From NCBI GenBank assembly GCA_019634415.1, contig JAHQVJ010000177.1, forward strand, positions 1 to 35,936: a stretch of DNA of 35,936 nucleotides, given 5' to 3'. This document shows, in pieces, positions 6,643 to 14,653 of this stretch. Position numbers and translations under genes: made by a program. This stretch comes from Myxococcales bacterium (GTDB lineage Bacteria > Myxococcota_A > UBA796 > GCA-2862545). The notes under the pieces are model-generated. The model searched no databases and was not told the DNA's origin. It saw nothing but the letters and a program-made list of their open reading frames with translations. How positions within the stretch are numbered: the first letter of the stretch is position 1; each line of letters starts with the position of its first letter.

Positions 6643-7482
6643 TCAATCCAGATCCCGCGCTTCCAGATCCTCTTCGGAGAGCCCGAGGAAATGGCCCAGC
6701 TCGTGGAAGACGGTGATCTGGAGCTCCTGGAGCAGGTGGGTCCGGTCGAGCGCGAAGCGCTGGAGGTTGCGCCGGAAGAGCAGGATGGTGGCGGGCAGGT
6801 GCGACCACGGATCCTCCACCGACCGCTCGGCCAGGCTGGAGCCCGTGAAGACCCCGAGGATCTCCGAGGGAGGAGCCGGAGGCTCGAACTGCAGACAGAC
6901 GTCCTCTGGGGGCACCTCCTCCACGAGGATGGGGACCTGGCCGAGGTAGGCGCGGATGGCGGGATGCAGGGTCCGCGCAGCGTCGGCGACCACGGCCTCG
7001 ATCATGGCGTCCGTGAGGAGGACGGGGCGAGGGAACAGCAGGGGCTCCGCCCGGGACGCGCGCACGAAGTCGCGGTCTGCCCCGGCGATGTCGCCTCGCC
7101 GCTCCCGCAGCAGCCCGCGCACGTAGAACGCCTCGGCGCTCACCGAGCGCAGGCGAATCGCGCGCGTGCAGGCAGATCGGGCGCGCCCGAACTCGAGCTG
7201 ATCGAAGAGCACGTAGGCCAGTCCGCTCCACGCAGGCGCATGCTCCGCCACGAGGGTGGTCACGCGATGGTAGGCGGCCTCTGCGTCTCGCAGGGCGCCC
7301 ACCTCTCGATGAGCATCCGCTGCCAGGAACAAGGCGCCCGGGTGATCGGGATGGGCGCCGAGCACCTGGGAGCACAGCGCCAACGTGCGCGAGACGTCGC
7401 CCTCGTCGAGGGCGTCCTCGGCCTGGTCGAGCAACTCGTCGGCGGGATCCGTGGTCACGCCGGAGGTTCGGTGGGTGGTCAT
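6643..7482 (-). CDS. TPR protein with zincin-like metallopeptidase domain
   Basis: This 279-residue protein has two parts. Residues about 12-145 form TPR-like helical repeats (ALFLAADAHREVG, AWSGLAYVLFDQ and AFYVRGLLRERRGD are recognisable units). Residues about 155-279 match the small zincin family (PF06262, formerly DUF1025), with PPEDVCLQFEP, ILGVFTGSSLAERS, and the metal motif H260-E-L-G-H264 followed by Glu270/Glu271. Most family members are the zincin domain alone, so the TPR fusion is a variation. No signal peptide is seen and the substrate is unknown. The ATG has GGAGGT directly against it, an unusually tight spacing; a GTG eight codons in is the only close alternative. It is upstream of tRNA-Ala and downstream of the sigma factor gene. 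Confidence 0.85.
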   Translation of the reverse strand: MTTHRTSGVTTDPADELLDQAEDALDEGDVSRTLALCSQVLGAHPDHPGALFLAADAHREVGALRDAEAAYHRVTTLVAEHAPAWSGLAYVLFDQLEFGRARSACTRAIRLRSVSAEAFYVRGLLRERRGDIAGADRDFVRASRAEPLLFPRPVLLTDAMIEAVVADAARTLHPAIRAYLGQVPILVEEVPPEDVCLQFEPPAPPSEILGVFTGSSLAERSVEDPWSHLPATILLFRRNLQRFALDRTHLLQELQITVFHELGHFLGLSEEDLEARDLD

Positions 7483-7532
7483 ACCTCCGACTCTAGCGTG
7501 TTCCTGCCCCGACCCCCTCTCGACGAGACGAC

Positions 7533-8552
7533 TCAGCCGGTGTTGTTTCGCCGGGCGTCCCGGATGTTGGCCTGCTCGCGCAAGCGCATGAGGGCCTCGC
7601 GCTCGATCTGACGGACTCGCTCACGGGACAGGTTCATGCCCTTGCCCACCTGCGACAGCGTGCGGAACTGGTTGTCTTCCAGGCCGTAGCGCCGCGACAG
7701 CACGTAGCGGTGCCGCTCCGACAGCACGTTGTGGAAGGCATCCAGCATGCGCCGGATCTCCTGCGCGTGGATCGCCTCGTCGTCGGGATCGGCGGCGGAC
7801 TCGTCCGCCAAGAAGTGCTCCAGCGAGCGAGCCCGAGGGCCGTCGTCCACGGGCTGGTCCAGGGAGACCGTCTGACCCTGCGACAACAGGAACTCGGCCC
7901 GCTTCTTGTCGATTCCCACCTCGTCGGCGAGATCGGCCACGGTGTAGTCCGCTCCGAGGTCCTCGAACCGCTTGATGGCCTTTCGCAGGTTGCGCGTCTG
8001 CTCGACGGCGCACCCCGGAAGGCGCACGGGGCGACCGGTGTGATCGATGGCCCGGGTCATCTGGGCGCGAACCCACCAACGGGCGTAGGTGGAGAAGCGG
8101 ATCCCCCGGTCGGGATCGAAGCGCTTGGCTGCGCGCAGCAGGCCGATGTAGCCCTCCTGCACCAGGTCGGCCTCGTCCATGAAGGGGCCCGCGAGCTTGC
8201 GCGCCTCGCCGTGGGCGATGCGACGCCCGCTCATGGCCAGCTCCCAGCGGATCGCCTCGGCCTCCGCCCACGCCTGCTTCGCGGCACGCGCGGACTGCTT
8301 GTGGCCCGGGTCGTTGCGGAACTGCTTCCACACCTCGTTCACCGCCTCCTCGAGCCGGTCCACCATTCCAGCCCGAGTGCGCTCCGCACGCTTGGGCTTG
8401 CGCGTCAGAATCTCGTCGGCGCACGTCAGTCCATCGATCGCCTTCCGGGCACGGCGCTCAGCGGTGTGAATCCGCCGCGCCATGTCCTTCTCTTGATCTG
8501 CACTGAGCCGCTCCGACTTCTTCTGACGGGGAACGAAAGACTCGATCGCCAT
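7533..8552 (-). CDS. Sigma-70 family RNA polymerase sigma factor
   Basis: This 339-residue factor lacks region 1.1. A region 1.2-like helix (17-40) is followed by a charged insert of about 60 residues (45-105). Region 2 contains DLVQEGYIGLLRAAKRFDP (129-147) and FSTYARWWVRAQMTRAI. Region 3 starts at HTGRPVRLP (171-179) and includes YTVADLADEVG. Region 4.2 has LSRERVRQIEREALMRLRE (308-326). It is an alternative or group 2/3 sigma rather than the main one. In region 2.4 the usual WWIRQ is WWVRA, so the residue that reads the -12 base in the primary sigma differs. The ATG has GGGAG seven bases upstream; GTG codons at 8558 and 8555 are less well spaced. Confidence 0.9.
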   Translation of the reverse strand: MAIESFVPRQKKSERLSADQEKDMARRIHTAERRARKAIDGLTCADEILTRKPKRAERTRAGMVDRLEEAVNEVWKQFRNDPGHKQSARAAKQAWAEAEAIRWELAMSGRRIAHGEARKLAGPFMDEADLVQEGYIGLLRAAKRFDPDRGIRFSTYARWWVRAQMTRAIDHTGRPVRLPGCAVEQTRNLRKAIKRFEDLGADYTVADLADEVGIDKKRAEFLLSQGQTVSLDQPVDDGPRARSLEHFLADESAADPDDEAIHAQEIRRMLDAFHNVLSERHRYVLSRRYGLEDNQFRTLSQVGKGMNLSRERVRQIEREALMRLREQANIRDARRNNTG

Positions 8553-8868
8553 CACCACTCTCCCGAGGATCGAACAATCCGCAATTCGATGCCGCCCTGC
8601 GCTTTAGGGTCGGCGACCAGACCAGTTAAGGGGTCGCCTCACGGTCGCGCAAGTGAAGCACACCCTGCCCGTACGTGCGGGCAGTTTGCAATCCTTCGAC
8701 GAACGATGAAGTTCTTCCACATTGTCTGGTCTTGCCGGTTCCGCCGCTCCCTTCGAAGGTGTAGGGAAGGAACTCCGTGCGGTCGTACTGTCGCCCGGCG
8801 TGCCCGGCCACAGAAACCGCCGCGGCGCGTTCGCGCATAGGCGGACATTTTCTGGTTAGAGGTCACCC
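8553..8868. other. 316-bp gene-free region upstream of the sigma gene
   Basis: No convincing gene is found. It holds three inverted repeats: CTGCCCG-N6-CGGGCAG (8665-8684), the palindrome CCTTCGAAGG (8750-8759), and GCGCG-TT-CGCGC (8825-8836). The last lies 33 bp past the MocR stop and might end that transcript, though no T-run follows. The others lie in the likely leader or promoter of the sigma gene. I see no convincing -35/-10 pair. Confidence 0.4.
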
Positions 8869-10293
8869 TCAGGGATGGGTCTCGGCGAGGATCTCCACTG
8901 CGCGATCCAGCTCCGAGAGATCCAGGCTGGCGAACCCCATGCGGGCATAGGGGAGGGCTTGGCCCCGCAGCGCCAGGGACCGGCCCACCTCGAACGCAGC
9001 TCCCCTCGCCAGGGCTCGGCTCGACCAGTCGGCGGGATCGGCGAGGAGGGTGCGGACCCACAGCGCGAGACCGCCCGCGGGAACCTCGAACGCCACCCGC
9101 TCGCCGAGGGCGGCCCGCAGCGCGCGGGAGAAGTGGCGCTGACGCTCGTGGTACACGCGGCGCATGCGTCGCAGGTGACGCGGCACCGTGCCGTCCTCGA
9201 TCAGCGTGGCCAGGGCGTACTCCGTGGCCAGATCTCCCTGGCGATCCACCTCCACCCGGATGGCGGCCACAGCGTCCGTGAGCGCCGTGGGGCCCGTCAC
9301 GAACCCCAGCCGTAGCCCAGGGGCCAGCGTCTTCGACAGGGTGCCCAGGTAGGCCACCACACCGTGGGTGTCGCGCGCGGCCAGCGGAAGCACTGGCTGA
9401 CCTGCGAAGTGGAACTCGTTGTCGTAGTCGTCCTCCAGGATGGCGAAGCGGTACTCCGCCGCGAGTCTCAGCAGCTCCATTCGACGAGACGCGCCCAGGG
9501 TGGCCATGGTCGGGTACTGGTGATGGGGAGTCACGTAGACCGCCCTCAAGCCGCCCTTGGCGGCGTCCTCCACCTGATCCACGCGCAGGCCCTCGGAGTC
9601 CACTGTGATGGACACGAGCTCTGCGCCAGAGGCTCGGAGGGCCGCCCAGGCCAGCGGGTAGCCCAGCTCCTCCACCGCCACGCGATCGCCCGGTCGCAGC
9701 AAGGCGCGGCCCAGCAGGTACATCGCTTGCTGCGAGCCACGGGTGATCACGATGTGGTCCGGATCCGTCACCAGCCCCCGGCGGGCGGCGAGCATCGCCG
9801 ACAGGGCCTGGCGGAGCCGCGGGTGCCCGCGTGGATCTCCATAGGCGAGGAGCTTGCCGCGGGTGTGGCGGAGGGCAGACGCCCAGGCACGAGCGATGTC
9901 GTGGATGGGAACGAGGCGGAGATCCGGCTTGCCCCCAGCCAGATCGAGCACGCCTGGTGCCACGGGCTCGGTGGTGCGCGGCATCGCCATCGGCTGGATG
10001 TCCAGGGCAGTGCTGCGCGGGGTGGTATGCCGGGGCGGAGGCGCTGGGAGCGAGGCGATGCGGGTGGCTGCGCCCTGGCGGGTCTCGAGCCACCCTTGGG
10101 CGCGCAGCTCCCGCCATGCGGCGACCACCGTGTTGCGATGCACGCCCAGCTGAGTGGCCACCTTCCGGGTTCCGGGCAGGGCGTCTCCCGGGCGGAGGCG
10201 GCCCCGCTGGATCTCGGCGACCACGGCCTCCGCCAGGCGGAGGAAGGTGGGCCCGTCGCCCTCGGGCACCGTCAGCGTCACACTCCAGGCCAT
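8869..10293 (-). CDS. MocR/GntR-family regulator with aminotransferase-like PLP domain
   Basis: This 474-residue protein matches the MocR family length. Residues 15-78 are a GntR winged helix (GDALPGTRKVATQLGVHRNT and QGWLETRQG). A proline-rich linker (82-112) joins it to a fold-type-I aminotransferase-like domain (about 115-474). PLP-site features are GDPRGHPRLR, ITRGSQQA (183-190), the phosphate and pyridine contacts around LEDDYDNEF (286-294), and the Schiff-base lysine Lys321 in LSKTLAPGLRLG. Such proteins sense PLP or amino compounds and usually control a divergent neighbour. Here that is the FMN-barrel/GNAT gene, with repeated operator-like boxes between them. A GAGG site precedes the ATG. 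The effector is unknown. Confidence 0.92.
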   Translation of the reverse strand: MAWSVTLTVPEGDGPTFLRLAEAVVAEIQRGRLRPGDALPGTRKVATQLGVHRNTVVAAWRELRAQGWLETRQGAATRIASLPAPPPRHTTPRSTALDIQPMAMPRTTEPVAPGVLDLAGGKPDLRLVPIHDIARAWASALRHTRGKLLAYGDPRGHPRLRQALSAMLAARRGLVTDPDHIVITRGSQQAMYLLGRALLRPGDRVAVEELGYPLAWAALRASGAELVSITVDSEGLRVDQVEDAAKGGLRAVYVTPHHQYPTMATLGASRRMELLRLAAEYRFAILEDDYDNEFHFAGQPVLPLAARDTHGVVAYLGTLSKTLAPGLRLGFVTGPTALTDAVAAIRVEVDRQGDLATEYALATLIEDGTVPRHLRRMRRVYHERQRHFSRALRAALGERVAFEVPAGGLALWVRTLLADPADWSSRALARGAAFEVGRSLALRGQALPYARMGFASLDLSELDRAVEILAETHP

Positions 10294-10301
10294 GCCGCCT
10301 C

Positions 10302-10347
10302 ACTGGTCTAGTGGAGTCGAAAGAACTGGTCCATTTCAACAGACCAG
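10302..10347. promoter_or_regulatory. Likely MocR operator: three CTGGTC boxes
   Basis: ACTGGTC occurs at 10302-10308 and again at 10325-10331, a direct repeat with a 23-bp period (about two helix turns). GACCAG at 10342-10347 is an inverted third copy. The array fills the gap between the divergent MocR and FMN/GNAT genes. Direct plus inverted boxes fit the way MocR-type proteins bind DNA; assignment is by position. Confidence 0.55.
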
Positions 10348-10380
10348 CGCGGGTGACGTGTAGCCCAGTGGAGGTGCTGG

Positions 10381-11430
10381 ATGGGAGGCCGATTCGCATT
10401 GACGGAGGACGAGGGCTGGGAGCTGCTCCGGCGGGCGCCCCAGGTTCGGGTGGCTGCGGTGGTGGATGGCCAGCCGCTGCTGCGGACCATGCACGCCGCG
10501 CTGGTGGGGAGGCGCCTGGTGCTCCACGGCACGCCGCGCTCCACGAAGGCCGCCTGGGAGGGCACGCCGGTGGTGGCCGCGGCCGAAGAGGTGGTGGCGA
10601 GGGTCCCGAGCTGGATGCGCCACCCGGAGAAGGCCTGCCCCGCCACGACCTACTACCGCTCGGTGCAGCTCGACGGGCACATGGTGAAGCTCGACGATCC
10701 CGAGCTACGGGCCGAGGCGCTCCAGGCGTTGATGCACCAGCTGCAGCCCGAGGGCGGATATCGACCCCTGAGTGCCACGGATCCGTTGTACGCGGCCTCG
10801 ATCCGCGGCCTGGGGATGTGGGCCATCGAGCCCGATCGCATCAGCGCCGTCGCCAAGCTGGGTCAGAACCTGAAGGCGCCGGAGATGACGGGGATCCTGA
10901 CGGGGCTGTGGACGCGCGGTGGGCCAGGGGACCTGTTGGCCATCGAGGCACTGGCGGCGGTGCATCCCGAGCGCCCGTCCTTCTGGTCAGCCCCCGAGGG
11001 GCTCCGGCCACGCTGCCACCCCTCGTCGCGCGACGTGGACCAGGCCGTGGCCTTGGTGCGAGGGACCTACTGGAACCACCCCTTCGACGACGCCACCCTC
11101 GCAGGTGCCGTGCGTGGCTCGGCCTGGGTGGGTCTGGAGCGCGAGGGTGAGCTGGTGGCCACGGCGCGCGCCATCAGCGACCGGGCGAAGCGCGCTTGGA
11201 TCTACGACGTGGCGGTGCACCCGAGCCAACGAGGCCAGGGCGTGGGCACCGCGATCATGCGGCTGCTGATGGACCATCCCCTGCTGCGCGACACCTACCA
11301 GCTGCGCCTGACCACTCGGGACGCCACGGCGTTCTACGAGAAGCTCGGGTTCGTGGCCCTGCACACCCACGGAGGGCACGACACGGTGCGCACCGAGCTG
11401 GCGCGCACCCGCCATGGCTGGCCGGCCTGA
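10381..11430 (+). CDS. FMN-binding split-barrel (PNPOx-like) domain fused to GNAT acetyltransferase
   Basis: This 349-residue fusion has residues about 5-195 resembling the flavin-nucleotide-binding split barrel related to pyridoxamine phosphate oxidase: VRVAAVVDGQPLLRTMHAAL, a strand VLHGTPRSTK, and the catalytic-barrel segment TTYYRSVQLDGHMVKLDD. Residues about 215-345 are a GNAT N-acetyltransferase with the acetyl-CoA loop Q283-RGQGVG and a C-terminal ATAFYEKLGFV (near 315-325). It is divergent from the MocR gene with a shared operator region, so it is the probable regulatory target. A role in handling a PLP-related or amine compound is inferred only. The start has GGAGGT five bases upstream. 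The 3' end is 12 bp from the convergent boxB stop. Confidence 0.85.
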   Translation: MGGRFALTEDEGWELLRRAPQVRVAAVVDGQPLLRTMHAALVGRRLVLHGTPRSTKAAWEGTPVVAAAEEVVARVPSWMRHPEKACPATTYYRSVQLDGHMVKLDDPELRAEALQALMHQLQPEGGYRPLSATDPLYAASIRGLGMWAIEPDRISAVAKLGQNLKAPEMTGILTGLWTRGGPGDLLAIEALAAVHPERPSFWSAPEGLRPRCHPSSRDVDQAVALVRGTYWNHPFDDATLAGAVRGSAWVGLEREGELVATARAISDRAKRAWIYDVAVHPSQRGQGVGTAIMRLLMDHPLLRDTYQLRLTTRDATAFYEKLGFVALHTHGGHDTVRTELARTRHGWPA

Positions 11431-11442
11431 TCTGACCGCAGC

Positions 11443-12858
11443 CTACAGGCGGACGTACTCGTACTCGAAGGGCTGGCCGTTGATGCCCTTGCGGGGGGCA
11501 GCGATCCAGTTGGCCACCTTGCCGGGCTCGTAGACGGCCTGCATGAGCGAGACCACGTAGGCGCGATCCTCGTCGGTGGGCAGCCACGTGTCGCGGTTGG
11601 CCTCGAACTCGTCCGCTGAGATGGCCTTGCCGGTCGGATCGAAGTGGACGTCGGCGTAGATGCCCTGGCGGCGGTGGAAGCGGGTGGAGGGCAACGTGAT
11701 GACGATGTCGGGCCGTCCTTCCTGCACCAGCGCCTTGTTCCACTTGTCGAGGACCTTCACGCAGTCCTCGACGTACTCGTTGCGCAGCACCTCGTTCATC
11801 GCGATGCGCATCTCCACCTCGACGTCCTCGAGCTTGCCGTCCTTGACGTGGGGGATGTTCATCACGCTGTCGAGCGCGGTGTGCTCGTCGTACTTGTCTT
11901 CTCTCCAGCGACCCTTGAGCCCGCTCGCGAAGAAGTCGGCGGCGTTGGACGACACCTCGGAGCCGAACAGGTCGAGGCTGTAGCTGAACCAGTAGTTGAC
12001 GAACTTCTGGATGGTGTCGAAGTCCACGCCGCCCTGGGCGCGCACGTCTCCGTTGGGATCCTGGGCCGCGAGCTGGCACGCGCGGCGCAGCACTCGTTCC
12101 ACACCGGTCTGGCCCACGAAGAGGTGGTGGACCTCCTCGGTGAGCATGAAGCGGCAGGTGCGCGCGAGGGGATCGAAGCCCGACTCGGCGAGTGCGCCCA
12201 GCTGGTACTTGCCGTCGCGGTCGGTGAACGTGGTGAAGCAGAAGAAGGTCAGCCAGTCCGTACACGCCTGGTTGAAGGCGTCGAGGATCCGGGGCTTGTC
12301 CTCGTCGCCGGCGCGGCGGGCGAGCAGCTCCTCGGCCTCCTCACGGCCGTCTCGGCCGAAGAAGCCGTGGAGCAGGTAGACCATGGCCCACAGGTGGCGA
12401 CCCTCCTCCACGTTGACCTGGAAGAGGTTGCGCAGGTCGTACAGCGACGGCGCGCAGGCACCCAGCGCGCGTTGCTGCTCCACGCTGGCCGGCTCGGTGT
12501 CGCCCTGGGTCACGATGATGCGCCGGAGCATGTTGCGGTACTCGCCCGGCACCTCCTGCCAGGCGTCCTCGCCCATGTGGTCGCCGAAGCCGATCTTGCG
12601 GTCCGGCTGGGCGTCGGCCAGGAAGATGCCCCAGCGGTACTCGGGCATCTGCACGTAGTCGAAGTGTGCCCAGCCGCCCTTGTCGACGCTGATGGCCGTC
12701 CGCAGGTAGACGTCCTTCTCCTGCCAGCCCTCGGGCCCCATGGAGCGCCACCAGTCGAGGTAGGCCGGTTGCCACTTCTCGAGGGCACGTTGGAGCCGGC
12801 GGTCCGAAGACAGATCGACGTTGTTGGGAATGCGCTCGCTGTAGTCGATGCCGGACAT
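11443..12858 (-). CDS. boxB: Benzoyl-CoA 2,3-epoxidase subunit BoxB
   Basis: This 471-residue protein is the usual BoxB length. BoxB is the di-iron oxygenase that turns benzoyl-CoA into 2,3-epoxybenzoyl-CoA using O2 and electrons from the reductase BoxA. The ferritin-like iron motifs are visible as E152xxH155 (VEEGRHLW) and the second E/H cluster TEEVHHLF (240-247). The N-terminal block (IPNNVDLSSDR, WWRSMGPEGW) and the C-terminal INGQPFEYEYV are typical. The ATG at 12858 is chosen because of the strong GGAGGGGGG site; the frame extends upstream only with arginine/proline-rich filler. It lies 64 bp after boxC in the same direction. BoxA and benzoate-CoA ligase are not in the window. Confidence 0.95.
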   Translation of the reverse strand: MSGIDYSERIPNNVDLSSDRRLQRALEKWQPAYLDWWRSMGPEGWQEKDVYLRTAISVDKGGWAHFDYVQMPEYRWGIFLADAQPDRKIGFGDHMGEDAWQEVPGEYRNMLRRIIVTQGDTEPASVEQQRALGACAPSLYDLRNLFQVNVEEGRHLWAMVYLLHGFFGRDGREEAEELLARRAGDEDKPRILDAFNQACTDWLTFFCFTTFTDRDGKYQLGALAESGFDPLARTCRFMLTEEVHHLFVGQTGVERVLRRACQLAAQDPNGDVRAQGGVDFDTIQKFVNYWFSYSLDLFGSEVSSNAADFFASGLKGRWREDKYDEHTALDSVMNIPHVKDGKLEDVEVEMRIAMNEVLRNEYVEDCVKVLDKWNKALVQEGRPDIVITLPSTRFHRRQGIYADVHFDPTGKAISADEFEANRDTWLPTDEDRAYVVSLMQAVYEPGKVANWIAAPRKGINGQPFEYEYVRL

Positions 12859-12922
12859 GCCGCCCCCCCTCCGAGTGAAGACGACGACGTAACACTCGTG
12901 GAGGGGCAGGGTGCGGCCTCGC

Positions 12923-14584
12923 TTAGGTTCTGCGCCAGTCGAAGGAGGGGCGGGTGGGGTGGCCGTACAGCGTGAGCGCACCCTCGTCACCCACGGCGTT
13001 GGGGCGCTGGAAGATCCAGTTCTGCCAGGCGGACAGCCGCCCGAAGATCTTGGAGTCGCAGGTCTCGGCCCCCACGAAGCGCAGGTTCTGCTCCATGCCC
13101 GTCAGCGCATCGGGCGACAGGCTGGCGCGCTCCTCCACGGCGATGCGGATCTCGTCTTCCCAGTCGATGTCGTCGGGCGCGAGGGTGACGAGTCCCATGT
13201 CGAGGGCAGTGGGCGCGTCGATGGCCTCGCCGCGGGTGAGCGCCGCCTCCACGTGCTCCGGCGAGCGCGGGAAGCGCGCCTGCAGCCGCGTGATGCCGGT
13301 GGACATGGGGTAGGCGCCGGCGGAGGCCTGTGTGACGCGAATGGTGACGGCGCCGTCCTCGTCCTCCAGCATGTAGGAGCGATCGGCGGCGAGCGCGATC
13401 TCGAGGAGGGAGCCGGCAAAGCAGCTGCCTTCGTCGATGATGGCGAACATGGACCGCGCGGTGTTGTCCATGCGGCGGAACACCCGCGCCTGGTACAGCC
13501 GGATCTCGCGGGTGAGCCAGTCGTCCGCGTTGTCGAGCACCAGCGCGTCGTGCTCCAGCACCTTGTCGGCGTCGCCGCGGGTGTAGAGCAGGATGGTGCC
13601 GACCTTGTCGTGGTTGAAGCGTAGGTGGAGCAGCGCGTCGTCGAGCTCGCGGAAGGCGCGCATCAACCAGGCCTGGTCGCCCTGGGCACGCAGCTCCTGA
13701 AGGGAGGCGGGGGCCGGCTCGGTGGGGGCCGACATCGTGATGTAGGCGACGCGCTCCTCCTCCTCGAGGCGCAGCGTGACGTGCTCGTAGGTGCGCTCGA
13801 GGCCGTCCTCCGACAGCTCGCTCGTCACCTCCGACAGCTGGATGCCCTCGGTGGCGTCGGGCGTGCGATCGGCCAGGGTCTTGGCGCGGGTGGCCACGCC
13901 CTCCTCCCACTTGGAGCGGGGGAAGCTGCCGTCCACCAGCGCGAGGCGCTCGGCGTCGCGGGCGCGGAAGCCCTCGGCCTTGGTGCAGAACAGATCCGCC
14001 ACGTCTCGCCGCACCTTGCGCTTGTCCACCAGTCGCGTGAGCCCTCCGGTGCCTGGCAGCACGCCCAGGAGTGGGACCTCGGGCAAGGAGACCGCCGAGG
14101 AGCCGTCGTCCACGAGGTAGATCTCGTCACAGGCCAGCGCCAGCTCGTAGCCGCCTCCCGCGGCCGTCCCGTTCAGGGCCGCGATGCTCCGAAGACCGCT
14201 GTGCTCGGACGCGTCCTCCAGCGAGCAGCGCGTCTCGTTGGTGTAGCGGCAGAAGTTGACCTTGAAGCCGTGGGTGGAGGTGGCCAGCATGCGGATGTTG
14301 GCGCCAGCGCAGAACACCTTGGGCTGAGCGGAGTCGAACATGACCACGCGCACGGCGGGGTGCTCGAAGCGCAGGCGCTGGATGGCATCGGCGAGCTCGA
14401 TGTCGACGCCCAGGTCGTAGCTGTTCTGCTTGAGGACGTAGTCGTCGGGGCGCAGCCCGTTCTCCTCCTTGACGTCCATCGTCAGCGTGGCGACGGGTCC
14501 GTCGACGGACAGCGTCCAGTGCCGGTAGCTGTCGGGGTGAGCGTGGAAGGACTCGATGCGCTGCACGCGGGTGTGGCTGGCCAT
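12923..14584 (-). CDS. boxC: 2,3-epoxybenzoyl-CoA dihydrolase BoxC
   Basis: This 553-residue protein is the standard BoxC length. BoxC adds two waters to 2,3-epoxybenzoyl-CoA and opens the ring, releasing formate and the dihydroadipyl-CoA semialdehyde precursor. It is a double crotonase-like protein: the N-terminal unit has KVFCAGANIRML (about 88-99) and AALNGTAAGGGYELALACD, and the C-terminal unit has IIDEGSCFAGSLLEIALAAD, with the family ending QNWIFQRPNAVGDEGAL. GGAG lies about ten bases before the ATG. It precedes boxB and follows the hotdog-like gene in what looks like one transcript. The enzyme acts in the cytoplasm on CoA thioesters. Confidence 0.95.
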   Translation of the reverse strand: MASHTRVQRIESFHAHPDSYRHWTLSVDGPVATLTMDVKEENGLRPDDYVLKQNSYDLGVDIELADAIQRLRFEHPAVRVVMFDSAQPKVFCAGANIRMLATSTHGFKVNFCRYTNETRCSLEDASEHSGLRSIAALNGTAAGGGYELALACDEIYLVDDGSSAVSLPEVPLLGVLPGTGGLTRLVDKRKVRRDVADLFCTKAEGFRARDAERLALVDGSFPRSKWEEGVATRAKTLADRTPDATEGIQLSEVTSELSEDGLERTYEHVTLRLEEEERVAYITMSAPTEPAPASLQELRAQGDQAWLMRAFRELDDALLHLRFNHDKVGTILLYTRGDADKVLEHDALVLDNADDWLTREIRLYQARVFRRMDNTARSMFAIIDEGSCFAGSLLEIALAADRSYMLEDEDGAVTIRVTQASAGAYPMSTGITRLQARFPRSPEHVEAALTRGEAIDAPTALDMGLVTLAPDDIDWEDEIRIAVEERASLSPDALTGMEQNLRFVGAETCDSKIFGRLSAWQNWIFQRPNAVGDEGALTLYGHPTRPSFDWRRT

Positions 14585-14653
14585 GCCGAATGCTCCGTGG
14601 GAAGGCGGCTACGTACCCTGTTGGGTCGCAGCTGGCTCACCCGCGGCGTGGGA

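Noticed and set aside
8626..8838. Small minus-strand open frame of 70 codons in the gap before the sigma gene
   Set aside because: It has no recognised motif and no ribosome-binding site, and part of it overlaps the inverted repeats.
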